This document shows, piece by piece, positions 1-10,900 of a DNA stretch of 64,000 nt. Origin of the DNA: a virus; the IMG/VR virus record IMGVR_UViG_3300032753_000007, positions 45,753-109,752 of that record, one strand, 5' to 3'. The translations under genes and the position numbers were made by a program. The notes below the pieces were generated by a model. That model ran no database searches, was not told the DNA's origin, and saw only the letters and a list, made by a program, of their open reading frames with translations. Each line of letters begins with the position of its first letter. Within the stretch, counting starts at the first letter, position 1.

Positions 1-2
1 TT

Positions 3-2066
3 AATTTTAGCTCAACGCCCTCTCCAGTAGTTACTCCTAATCCAGTACCTACTCCTGTTGCTAAATTATCACCTACTAGTTTTCAAACATCACCTTTTGC
101 TGAAAAAGTATTAGTAGATCCTTACCAAACATTTAATTTAAATAAACTCACATTACCAGAATTATCTATTGATAAAACAGTAGATTATTTAGAAAGCTTA
201 ATACCTACTGACATTATTAGCAATTTAAAAAAAGCACCAGACTTACTTAGCTTTTTATCACAAAAAGCAATGTCATTAGAAAATTTTGTAGGCTCATTAA
301 GAAATATGATGCCGTCTAATTTTTCATTAGATGGCATATTAAGAAAATGTGGTGCTTTAGATTTATTTAATAATATAAATGATATTAAAAACGTATATAG
401 TAATTTAGGTGTAGAACTCAGTACCATTGGGCCAGATGCATTAGCTACTGCTACTAATTACATATCTAATATAGAAGGTCAATTTAGTTCTGTATCTCAA
501 CAATTTTCATCATTAGGTGGAGGGCTATTAGGATCATATGGTAGCAATAGTTATGGTAGTGTGCCTTATAGTTACAATGCATCGCCTATTGTATCTACTG
601 CAGCTACATTAAGTTACGTTAATGAGTTAGCTAAAGTAACACCATCTAATAGTGATATACTCTCTACAGTAGGATTAAATAGTATAAACAATAACAAACT
701 ATTAAATAGCACTACTAGCAGTACATTTACCACAATAATGGGAGCAGCTCAAACTATTGGTGCTTCTAATACGGCTAATATAGCTAATTCAGTATCGACA
801 TTAAATCCAGCATTAGTAACTTCTATTTATACACAAGCAGTAGCAAAACTAGGAACAGCAAATAGTTCAGGAAATCTGCCTACTACAATTCCTAAAGTAG
901 TAGCTTCTGGTATAGCTGCAGTAACTAAATTAGGTACAACTAATAGTAATGCTATTTGTGCTATGACAACAACTCAATCAGCAGTTATTTTATCAATTGC
1001 TACACAATACGATACATTATCTTCTAAGTTCATTACTACGCTAACTACACAAATAGCAACGCATGGTAGTGCTACTATACAAACAATAGTTAATGATTTA
1101 AATACAGTTATTTCTACTACTGGTGTAACGCCATTATTAACGTTACTAAATACAGTTTATAAAACAAATAGCACTACTGCATTATCTACTGCTACAAATA
1201 GCAGTATTTATACAACGTTAATATCAGACATTAACGCCTATGGGATTAGCTTTATTTATTCACTTGCACAAAGCATTGCTGTTAGTGGTCAAGCTACTGT
1301 TATTTCACTAATTACAAATATTAGTGAAATAACGCCTGCTGTATTATCGCCTATACTAGCATCAGTATCCACTATACAAACAACAATGACTAGTTTAATT
1401 GCTGATATACAGACATTAACACCCGCACAATACACAGCTATTACAGATATATTGTCTACTTATGATCCTGGATTAATTAGTGCACTAGCTACTGCAAATA
1501 CTACATTAACAGCAGCACAAGTACTACAAACTATCAATGCATTTACTAATGTAGATCCTACTGTATTAAGTAATAGCATTATACAATTAACTAATCAGTC
1601 TACATCAACGCTAACTACTATTGGTAAATTAATGGCAGTTAATGAACCCTATAGCATTGTTAGTAATTCTGTGTATGGTGATCCAATATTACTACATTAC
1701 GCAATAAAAGAAAGTTTAAAAATTTATTCATTAAAAGGTAATTATAATGCTGTTTTAAATCTATTAACTAATTATAATGGCACTATTGTAGCCAATGATT
1801 TATTAACAGTTATTAGTAACCTATTAACTAATTATAAACAGACTACTTCTGATTTATTACTGGGATTAACAGAAGCGGGTGCTAATTTATTAAACGCTTT
1901 AAATAGCATTTATATTAATTGGTTTACTGTACTCAGAAATGGCATTAGTATTGAAAATACTTATATACTAATTGGCGCTAGTAACGATGCTTTAATTTTA
2001 TTACAAACTCAACCATCCACAGCTATTGGGGCTACTTTAGTACTTGATAACAACTATACAAAATAA
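3..2066 (+). CDS. Ser/Thr/Asn-rich virion structural protein, 5' partial
   Basis: The reading frame is open from the left edge of the window, so the true start lies upstream; an internal ATG at 270 lacks a convincing ribosome site and the 89 codons before it read as normal coding sequence with a Pro/Thr-rich stretch. The visible 687 residues are low in charge and very rich in Ser, Thr, Asn, Leu and Ile, with degenerate repeats of helix-like segments such as ISTTGVTPLLTLLNTVY. I recognise no domain. This composition and its place next to the giant tail protein suggest a virion structural or tail-associated protein. It is followed after 12 nt by a membrane-anchored protein. Function is not assignable from sequence alone. 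Confidence 0.75.
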   Translation, partial: NFSSTPSPVVTPNPVPTPVAKLSPTSFQTSPFAEKVLVDPYQTFNLNKLTLPELSIDKTVDYLESLIPTDIISNLKKAPDLLSFLSQKAMSLENFVGSLRNMMPSNFSLDGILRKCGALDLFNNINDIKNVYSNLGVELSTIGPDALATATNYISNIEGQFSSVSQQFSSLGGGLLGSYGSNSYGSVPYSYNASPIVSTAATLSYVNELAKVTPSNSDILSTVGLNSINNNKLLNSTTSSTFTTIMGAAQTIGASNTANIANSVSTLNPALVTSIYTQAVAKLGTANSSGNLPTTIPKVVASGIAAVTKLGTTNSNAICAMTTTQSAVILSIATQYDTLSSKFITTLTTQIATHGSATIQTIVNDLNTVISTTGVTPLLTLLNTVYKTNSTTALSTATNSSIYTTLISDINAYGISFIYSLAQSIAVSGQATVISLITNISEITPAVLSPILASVSTIQTTMTSLIADIQTLTPAQYTAITDILSTYDPGLISALATANTTLTAAQVLQTINAFTNVDPTVLSNSIIQLTNQSTSTLTTIGKLMAVNEPYSIVSNSVYGDPILLHYAIKESLKIYSLKGNYNAVLNLLTNYNGTIVANDLLTVISNLLTNYKQTTSDLLLGLTEAGANLLNALNSIYINWFTVLRNGISIENTYILIGASNDALILLQTQPSTAIGATLVLDNNYTK

Positions 2067-2078
2067 AAGGTGATTTAT

Positions 2079-2702
2079 ATGTTAATTAAGTTTGCAATTG
2101 AAAACGGCTATGCTATCATATTTTGGCTCTATGTAACATGGCACTCTATTTTAATTATATATAACTTAGTAAGAAAAAAGAACACAGCTGTTAAAGTAGC
2201 AAAAGCATTAAATGAAGTATTAGAGAATAATCCTAGAATTGTTTTTACTAAGCATGAAAGGAAGATACTAAAAGAAACAATGCCGTTAATGAATGATGTT
2301 TTGTTATTAAAAGTATTTTTTGAATTTCCTAGTATTAAATCATTAAGTGATAATAACTTAGTATCAGATAGAGTAATTAGTTTATATGAGTTAGGTAAAG
2401 ATTGTAGCCCTAAAATACAAGAAGCTATTGTTTGGTTATTAATGTTACAGACTAATATAAAATGTCATGAAGAATATTATCATAATAAAAAAATAGTCGT
2501 AAAAGAAGAAGTCTATAAAATACCTAAAACAAAAGTAGATTTATTGCATCAGCTAAATGCTTTAAATGGAGAATGTAGTCGATTAAAAATATCTACCGAT
2601 GCATTTACTGAAAAGGGCATTACATTTATGTATGGATTAGCAGTTGAATTAAATCTATGCAGAACTCATGAAGGAAAACGTTTAAATTGGACAACGCATT
2701 AA
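2079..2702 (+). CDS. Membrane-anchored protein of unknown function
   Basis: The start is taken at the ATG at 2079 because an AAAAGG site ends 8 nt before it; an in-frame GTG at 2070 would overlap that site. The 207-residue product has one hydrophobic segment at about residues 9-31 followed by a basic RKK stop-transfer patch, then a soluble helical domain of about 170 residues. This predicts an N-out, C-in single-pass inner membrane protein. It lies directly behind the Ser/Thr-rich structural gene and ends at a bidirectional terminator. I do not recognise the family. Confidence 0.7.
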   Translation: MLIKFAIENGYAIIFWLYVTWHSILIIYNLVRKKNTAVKVAKALNEVLENNPRIVFTKHERKILKETMPLMNDVLLLKVFFEFPSIKSLSDNNLVSDRVISLYELGKDCSPKIQEAIVWLLMLQTNIKCHEEYYHNKKIVVKEEVYKIPKTKVDLLHQLNALNGECSRLKISTDAFTEKGITFMYGLAVELNLCRTHEGKRLNWTTH

Positions 2703-2713
2703 CTGCATATAGC

Positions 2714-2747
2714 ATCACTACAGAGCCAATTATGGCTCTGTAGTGAT
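2714..2747. terminator. Bidirectional terminator between convergent genes
   Basis: Perfect 14-bp stem (ATCACTACAGAGCC at 2714-2727 with its complement at 2734-2747) around a 6-nt loop, between the convergent stop codons at 2702 and 2756. It can serve both transcripts. Confidence 0.85.
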
Positions 2748-2755
2748 TGTATATA

Positions 2756-4897
2756 TTAAAAATCTAATCGACCTTGTGCTGCTATACTCATTATGTTGCC
2801 TGGTAATGTATCATTGGCAAACCAACACAATAAGTTATTTACTGATACATAAGTATCAAAGTTTTGTTGTGCTCTTGCTCTTCTTAAACGCCATCTATTA
2901 GTAGGATAATATTGCTCTGCTAATCCTAAACTACCTAATACAGCCATATAGTCAGTAAACATAGTATCTTCATCAAACATAGATGTCCAGCCTTGCAATA
3001 CGTCTGATGTACTCAATTCAGATGTAATAGGGACATGCAGCATTTTAGATAAGTTAATAATACTAATTGTTAAATCAATCCCTAAAGGCTGTTGCTGTAT
3101 ATTCCATCCTACGTTACCAGTGCCTCTACGAATGCTTAAATTACTCACTATAGCGAGTTGATGTTGTACCCTACCCTTTTGCCATAGCTTTAAAAGAAAA
3201 GGCCCTGTCCAGCTATTTCTACCCGTTGTACGTGGCGCTGCGGCGGCTATCCACATTGCAGTAGGTACTAATAAATCTTGTAAAATAGAAATGGGGTTTC
3301 CATAAGGCGTTCTTAATTTAATAGTATAGTCACTTGTTGGTAATGAGGTACTACAGCTATCCCAAAAATCAGGTATGTCAACAAAGGCTTTACCGCCTAA
3401 CATAGCTAAACCACTAAAGCCAACTGATGCAGCTACACCAGACATAATACTACCAATTCCAGATATAGCTGTTTCTAAACTATTAGCAATGATATTATCA
3501 GCAATATTGCCATTTGCAATATTAAATAAACTGCTGCGTGCTGATCGACTCGTCTCATTCATTTTAGATGCAATTTCAGATTCTTTAGTACTATTAGAGA
3601 ATGATTCACCCGTACTCGCATCCCAATCTACAACAAAAGAAACAAATGCCTGCCCATAACCTAAGTCACCTTGTAATACTTCTGAATATTCAGCTAAATG
3701 TCGTGTTAAACCATTCCATAAATTAACGACTTCACCGCCCATAGTAGTAGTTGCTGTAGCTGCTTCATTAACTGATGTTTGTGCATCTTTTACAGTAGTA
3801 TCAGGCTGTTGATCAGGTGTTGAATTATTATTACCAGAAACAAGATCGCTTAATTGATCCAATAGCCAATGGCCAGTCGCTGAAGCACTGTTTATATACG
3901 CATCAATTGTTTTAGCAAAATCAGGTTGATCTTGTATATCGCTTTCTTTTAATCCACCGCCATCTATATACGCTTTAATAGCAGCATTAGCAGATGCTGT
4001 ATCTAATGAGTCTTCTCTAATTTTATTTATTATTTTTTGATGAGCATGTGTTAAACGATGGTATCTGTTAGCTACTTCTCTAATGTCTATGCCGCCATTA
4101 TTGTTTAACCAAATATCAGGTAAAATAGTGCTGAGTGTTTTTATATCTGCAGCGGATTGTCCAAATGCAGCTGCATTCATAGTAGCCTTTTGTCCAGGTG
4201 TTTTAGATATATCGCCTGATGCTACGCCTTGTGCTAGTTTCATATTAACGCTTAATGCATTAACAATAACTGTTACAGTAGACCAGTAAAGACTCATGGC
4301 GGGTTTCATGTAATAGAACTTACTCATAGGGCGCTGTTGTAAATCAGCAATCGCTTTTACTGCAGTACCATATAACACATTCATTAATGCTAATTCAGGT
4401 ACAATATACCAGATCATAATGAAGCCAGTAAACTGAGCAATGGTTTTTAATAGATCGCCACCTACCTTACCACTGTTAGCCATGTTGCCGTGCATAGGAT
4501 CGTAAAACGATGTAAAGAAATTAGTTAAACTATTATAAGCAGGTACGCCACATTGTATGGTAATCCGTGATGCATTTTGATCGACTGCTTCAGCATAATA
4601 TCTACCCATACCCATACAAGCATTTTTAGCAGGACGTGTACTATTTTCTACACGTGCTATTAGCGATGGTAAATTAGGATCTGCATTTTCTGTATACTGA
4701 TAGAGTGGGTTAATAGAGCGGTTTCCACCTAATGAGGTATCAGAATAGTTTAGCGTATTATAACTAAACTGCTTACTAGCTGCCATTTCTTTTGTGCGAA
4801 TATTGTTATCTCTTGTAGCACCTCTACTAGGTACAAAGAATGCTTGCCTTATCCAACTTGCATCCGTTACATTTACTGTATTTGTATATAATGCCAT
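2756..4897 (-). CDS. phiKZ-like virion structural protein (713 aa)
   Basis: A 713-residue protein encoded leftward immediately downstream of the giant tail hydrolase gene. It contains a strongly hydrophobic segment at about residues 157-180 (FIMIWYIVPELALMNVLYG) and a Gly/Ala-rich hydrophobic stretch at about 460-505, with an otherwise soluble composition. By position it corresponds to the structural genes beyond gp181 in phiKZ, so I infer a virion or tail-associated protein, but I cannot name the homologue. The downstream end meets the convergent terminator at 2714-2747. The hydrophobic segments would fit a protein that contacts the host membrane during ejection; that is inference. Confidence 0.75.
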   Translation of the reverse strand: MALYTNTVNVTDASWIRQAFFVPSRGATRDNNIRTKEMAASKQFSYNTLNYSDTSLGGNRSINPLYQYTENADPNLPSLIARVENSTRPAKNACMGMGRYYAEAVDQNASRITIQCGVPAYNSLTNFFTSFYDPMHGNMANSGKVGGDLLKTIAQFTGFIMIWYIVPELALMNVLYGTAVKAIADLQQRPMSKFYYMKPAMSLYWSTVTVIVNALSVNMKLAQGVASGDISKTPGQKATMNAAAFGQSAADIKTLSTILPDIWLNNNGGIDIREVANRYHRLTHAHQKIINKIREDSLDTASANAAIKAYIDGGGLKESDIQDQPDFAKTIDAYINSASATGHWLLDQLSDLVSGNNNSTPDQQPDTTVKDAQTSVNEAATATTTMGGEVVNLWNGLTRHLAEYSEVLQGDLGYGQAFVSFVVDWDASTGESFSNSTKESEIASKMNETSRSARSSLFNIANGNIADNIIANSLETAISGIGSIMSGVAASVGFSGLAMLGGKAFVDIPDFWDSCSTSLPTSDYTIKLRTPYGNPISILQDLLVPTAMWIAAAAPRTTGRNSWTGPFLLKLWQKGRVQHQLAIVSNLSIRRGTGNVGWNIQQQPLGIDLTISIINLSKMLHVPITSELSTSDVLQGWTSMFDEDTMFTDYMAVLGSLGLAEQYYPTNRWRLRRARAQQNFDTYVSVNNLLCWFANDTLPGNIMSIAAQGRLDF

Positions 4898-4919
4898 TAA
4901 TTAAAATCCTGTAGTAATT

Positions 4920-4947
4920 AGATAGCATAGCAATTGCTATGCTATCT
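4920..4947. terminator. 28-nt perfect palindrome between two leftward genes
   Basis: AGATAGCATAGCAA at 4920-4933 is followed directly by its complement. It lies between the stop of the giant tail protein (4955, leftward) and the start of the 713-aa gene (4897). There is no clear T-tract, so it may be a partial terminator or an RNA end-stabilising hairpin. Confidence 0.6.
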
Positions 4948-4954
4948 ATAAAGG

Positions 4955-7900
4955 TTAATAGGTTCTACCACTACTAATAACAGGCGATAGTGTTTGTTTA
5001 GCAGATGATGCATTAGCTACAATAATATTTTGAGCAGGTGTATTTGCTGTTGACTTCATCGTAGTTAATATTTGAGCCAATAGATCATTAGTAGTAGACA
5101 ATTTAGTAAGATGCTCATCATGTCTATTAGCTGAATCTTTATTAGCTTGTACTAATTTATCTTCAATAGGTTTAGTATTGAGTGCTGTTTGTGTAGTAAC
5201 ACTAGATAGCGTTGTTGCACTAGGTACAGGCGGCATATCGTTAGCTGTGCTTGTAGTTGTAGATTTAGATGCAGCTGCAATAGGCGATGTTACCGCATTA
5301 GCTGGCGTTACTGAGGTAGCAGGCGTAGGCATTACACTAGATGTAGGCATTGGTGGCATGTCATTGCTTGCTAGTGATGGGCCATTTCCTTTAGTTGCAA
5401 ATGCATCAGCAGGGGGTAAGCCACCTGTATTAATAGGCACATTTGTATTAGCAATGGCATTACTACTAGACGATACTGCTACTTGATAGGCTTCATCTTC
5501 AGACATGCCTTTAGATAAGTTAGCTTTATATTGCGCTCTACTGACATTCATTGCAGTAATTACACGCTCAGCTGATACTGAAGCTACATTACCATGCCCG
5601 TGCTTACTTCTGCCTGTATTAGGGTCAGCTAAACTCGCCCATTCTTCAGCAGCAGCATTAGCAGCAGCAACTGGATTATCAGTTTTACCTTTAATATAGG
5701 CTGATATTTGAGGTCTTTTTTTATCTAATAAATATTTACTAAATAAGAGTTCTTGTGTTTTAGCATCAAACTTAGTTGTATCTGGATTTAATCCTAATTT
5801 CTTTATGCCGTCTATTAATGTTGGTGGAATCATTTGATACTTACCTACAGCAAATAAACGACGCTCATCATTAGCAGATCTATTCATATCCGCTAGTATT
5901 TCAGATAATGTCATGCTCGTTAAATCACGATTACCTACTGGACCTAAAATCTTATTACCAGAAGTACCACGATTATAAGCGTTATAGCCTTTACTGCCTG
6001 ATTCAGCATTTTTAATTAAACCAGCTAATGAGTTAACTACCGGTTCAACTAAATTAACTTTAGCCCAATCAATGCCTTTACCGGCTGCTGTTTTACCTAA
6101 TGTGTAAAGCTCTTTAGCTTTATCACCTACTTTACCAGCAAAGTCTTTAATAGGATTTAATAAGTTTTCTTTACTCCAATCTACTGCTTGATCAAACATA
6201 GATTTCTTAGGTGTACCATCTGGATTAACGCCTTGCTGTCTATCTCTATCATAGTTAGGTGGTAATACTGGTTTATCTTTATCTAGTTTAGTAACAGTAG
6301 GATGTAAATTAATTGCAGATACTTTCTTTAAGTTATCTGCTTTAGTATCATTATTTCTATTAGCTTGATTCCTAAGTTGTTCTACTAATACGTCAATAGT
6401 ACTTTTATTATCACTTAACGTTATATCATGCCAAGGACTATTTTGTATGCCATAAGGATTCATACCTAAGTTAGCTTCAACAGAACCAAACTGTACTAAG
6501 TTAACAAACTTAATTATATCTTCTTTTTTTAATTCATCGTCAATATTGTCTACTTTACTTTTACCAAATTGCTGTAAGCTAGCTTTATGTTTAATATAAA
6601 CAGGTAAAAACCGTTTATATAACCAGGTATTAAAGTTAGTCTTATCAGTCATGTTGTCATAAGTACAACCAAAATCTTTATAGTACTTTTCCCATACTTC
6701 TTTAGGCAATAAATCTATTTTAGGAATATTTTTAGTGAGTGTAATATGGGGTGTAAAATCAGATTCAAAATTACGCATATCTGCTACTGCTTGACTATTA
6801 TCAATAGGTATACCATATTGTAAAAATCTTAATTTTTCTAAAGGCTCTAATGCTGTTCTATTCATTATATATTTAGTGCCTTTATATAAGCCATAGCCAG
6901 CAGCACCAACAATAATAGCCCAGCCTACTGGATTAGATAACAATAAAGCACTTTCACCTAACGCTGCGCCTGCCACGCCTAACTCACCAACAGTAGCTAG
7001 TCCAGCGCCACCTTCAGCAGCTGCAGTAGCAGCGCCTGCTGCAGTAGCAGCGGCTTCACCGCCAGCTAGTGCTCCAGCTCCAGCTACTCCTGCTGCACCT
7101 GCACCACCAATACCTAAAGCACCTAACGCTTTACCGCCCCAGCCTTTAGCATCTTTTACTAGATCACCTGCTTTACCAAATGCATCTAATATACTACCGC
7201 CAGTAGGAGTCACAATTGGTGCTGGTTTCTTATTAGTAGGTACACCCATTTCACGTAATTTTTTAGCAGTTTCTTGTTTAGCTTTACGTTTTTTAATAAT
7301 GTCTTGAAACCCACCTTCACGATTAGCTTCTTTTTCTTCACTATTTTCAGTAGGCCACTTAGTGCTAATATAGTTTTTAATATCTTTTAGTGTAGTATTA
7401 ATGGTATCTAGTTTATTACTGATCTCATTAACGTTTTCATCTACTGATTTAGTTTTCTTTCTATTTTTAAAGAAGCTGCTAATGCTGCCTACAGGATTTT
7501 TTAATACACCACCTAATTTACTAAACCAATTGCTAGCATCTTTTTTATCAGGTTTTCGTTTACCCATAGCAGCAAATAATAAATTAGACATTACTTGAGT
7601 AGTGCCTGTAAAAGCACCCCAACTTAGTTTACCTAATGTACCTACTGCTCTAGCTGCACGCTTAGGTGCTTTCTTAGCAGACCACCATATTAGATTGCCT
7701 AATAGCTTTGCTGGGAGCAATGCGAGTTTAGCACTACCAATGCCTAATTTAGCAGCTAATGGACCTAATACTTTAGCTACTGTCCAACCAACCTTAGCTA
7801 GTCTTTGTGCTCTTTCAGGGGCTTTCATTAGTTGTCTTTTTAAAAATCCACCACCTTTCCATAATGTTCTGCCTGTAAAGCCTAACATTGTTTTAAGCGG

Positions 7901-10900
7901 ATTATAAGCAGCCATAGCTAAACTAAATGGTAGCTTTGCAAGTGTCCAAGGTATTTTTATTAATGCTCCGCCTTTATCTACTATAAAGCGGCTAATGCCA
8001 GATAAGCGTTTAAATGAATTACCAAATTTAATACCTAAATTTTTACGTATACTAGGATCACCATCTGGAGAAGGGGCTGCATAGCCCGCTGATGGAATGG
8101 TAGCAATAATGGTTTGTAATAGTGTATTAGTGGATGTGCCTGTTTCTGTCAAAACAGTCATTAGATCTTTATGTTGATCTTTTAATTGTTTAGATAATGA
8201 AGTTAATTCATCAGGATTACTGCTATTGAATAAACCATTATGTTTTTGATTATCATCATTATTCCATTTAGGTAAATTTAATTTAGGCAATTCTATTTTA
8301 TTACCGTATTTATCATAGAGCTCAGTGGCATTTGTTTTTAATGCATTTACGCCAGTACTCCATCTATTTTTAATGTTCTCTTTTATATCAGAGCCTTTTA
8401 CTTTTTTTGCTTTATTTTTAATAAGCTCTTTTACTTTATTAACACTGCCATACTTTTCTTTAAGGTTATTAAACGTAGTTTCTCTGTTATCAAAAGCATG
8501 TGTTAATGCAGCATTAATTTGATTAGGTGTTAATCCTTTACTTGTTAAGTTTTCAAATAGTTTTGGATTTTTTTCTTTTATTAAAGTTTCTAAATTTTCT
8601 ACTGTTGGTTTATCCGGTAATTGATCTTTATGTTTATCATAGAAACCACGAATAGCAGTAGTAGCTGTATTAACTAGCTTATCTTTTCTTTCTAATAAAT
8701 TAGTTTGTAAAGCTTTAGCATCAAAAGGCGTATGGATTACCTTATTAGCTTCTTCTAATTTAGTCTTTAATAAATCTTCTATTTCTTTTTTATTAAACCC
8801 ACGTTTTTCTAATTCAGTAAATAGTTTACCACTTTGTGCAGTTAGTTGCTTACCGATTTCTTCAGGTTGTAATTGAGCGGGTATTAAATGTTTATGTTTA
8901 TTATAGAAGGCTTTGCTTTGTTTACTTGCTTCAGTAATGTGTGGTGCAACATGTTTTAATAAACCACTTTTAACATTTTCTATATTTTGAGATAATGGGA
9001 TAGCTGTTAGTTTTCCTTTAGTATCTTGAATATAAGTTGATAGCCCTTTTATCCGCTTACTGCCAGCACTATATACGCTATTTAAATGTTTAGATAATTC
9101 ACTTGGTGTGGAAGTATAATTAATAAATCCAGCACTAGGCATTAAATCAATCATGTTTTGTAGCAGGGCATTATTACTGCTGCTATGTGCTGCTAACGCC
9201 TTTAACATATCGCTATGATTAAAGCTCATTACATTAACTAATGTAGTAATATTATCATTACTAAAATTAACATTAGTAGTAGGCGATATCCCCTCATTAA
9301 TGTTAACTGTAGAGGATGTAGGCAATAATGAATTATTACTAGATAATGGTGTAGGGTGAATGGTTTTACCTGCCATTACTTTCATTCTGGCTTTAGGTGA
9401 TTTATTTTGATCGCCATATAAAGCGTCAATTAAATCCCAACGATATTGTTGATTAACAGCACCTTCATTATTGATTAAATTACCTAATAACTCTTTAGTA
9501 CCTGTTGCATTAGCTTCATTAAGTACGTCACCAAAATTACCCACGCCATATCGCAAAGCATTATAATTTCTGCTAATGTCTTTTTTTAATGTAGCAGTTT
9601 CTATATCATTGCTTGATACAGTCTTTATTCCGTTTTCATTAAACTCTTCAGTAATTTTAAACTTTTCTATAAATAAATTAGCAATTTTATTACGAGATTC
9701 ATATGAGAGTACAGCAGGTAAGTTATCAGGCGATGCATAGTCTATTGGGTCAAAGTTAACACCTTCAACCGCTGATTGTTTCATAAAGAAAATACCTAAA
9801 TATTTTCTTTCATTGGCATTTAGTATATTTTTATCAGGATCAATTAAATCAATGATATAATCAGCATTTGTTTTTAAATCAACACCGACTTCTTTTTTTA
9901 ATAGCTCACTAACTCGTTTTTTAGCACTAGATAACGTAGTAAACTGTTCAGTACGTGTATCAAACGTCAATCGTTCTGCTATTTCACCATTGCCTGATGT
10001 GTAGTTATAGAGTTTAGTTTGTTGTTCTAATATACGAGAAAGATAGCCTGGAATAATCTCTATTAATGAGCGACGTGATATTAAATCCCATGATACTGTT
10101 TCTGTAGCATCACTCATTAAATTCTTATTAACAGATTCGCCTAATGTGCCATTATCGCCACCATTAAATAGCTCGCCTACTGAGCCTACTAATGACCCGT
10201 ATTCTGCATGTTTAACTTTACGATTAATTATACCTGGTAGATCACCAAACCAGCGTGCTAGATCTTGTCCTACTGCATTAGTTTTATTAATGGCGCTAGT
10301 GCCTCTTTCACCAAGCACATTTTCAACATGTTTTTTACCATTCTTTTTTATCCAACCTGCAAATAACTTTCCAAGACCTTCACGCGCTTCATCGCCTGCC
10401 ATACCTGCTGCCATTTCAGCAGCAGATGGCATAAATTCATCCATGCCATCTTCTTGAGGTAAATTAGAATTTATAGCACTAGCAAATTCACTAATTTGTG
10501 TTTTTAGATTATTTTTAATACGATTAGGCATATCACCTAATCGATTACTAATACTCTTTTGTACACTACCAATGATGCGTCGTTTACTTTCATCTCTAAA
10601 CTTTTCAGAATTAGTTACTTTAACTTCATTAGGTAATGCTGTATTTTTAACAACATCAGCTAATAATGTTAATGTTTTACTATTATGAGAAAGCGTATTT
10701 TCTAATATGTCTTGTGTAGCAAAATAATGGAGGTATTGTACTTCTAATGACTTTTTATAATAAGTAGCTAATATCTTATCTTGAAAACCAACTATTCTTC
10801 CAATACCACTAACTATTTTATGCTGATACTCTATACCATGTTGAAATTTAGCTTTATCTAATTTAATGCTATTTAATTGAATAACATCATCGCGCTTTCT

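Noticed and set aside
270-2066. ATG at 270 as the start of the first protein
   Set aside because: The frame is open and coding-like back to the window edge and no ribosome site precedes 270, so the gene is 5' truncated by the window.
5178-5486. Open frame on the plus strand inside the giant tail protein gene
   Set aside because: Shadow of the minus-strand coding sequence in a Ser/Thr/Ala-rich region; no ribosome site, and the minus-strand frame has clear domains.
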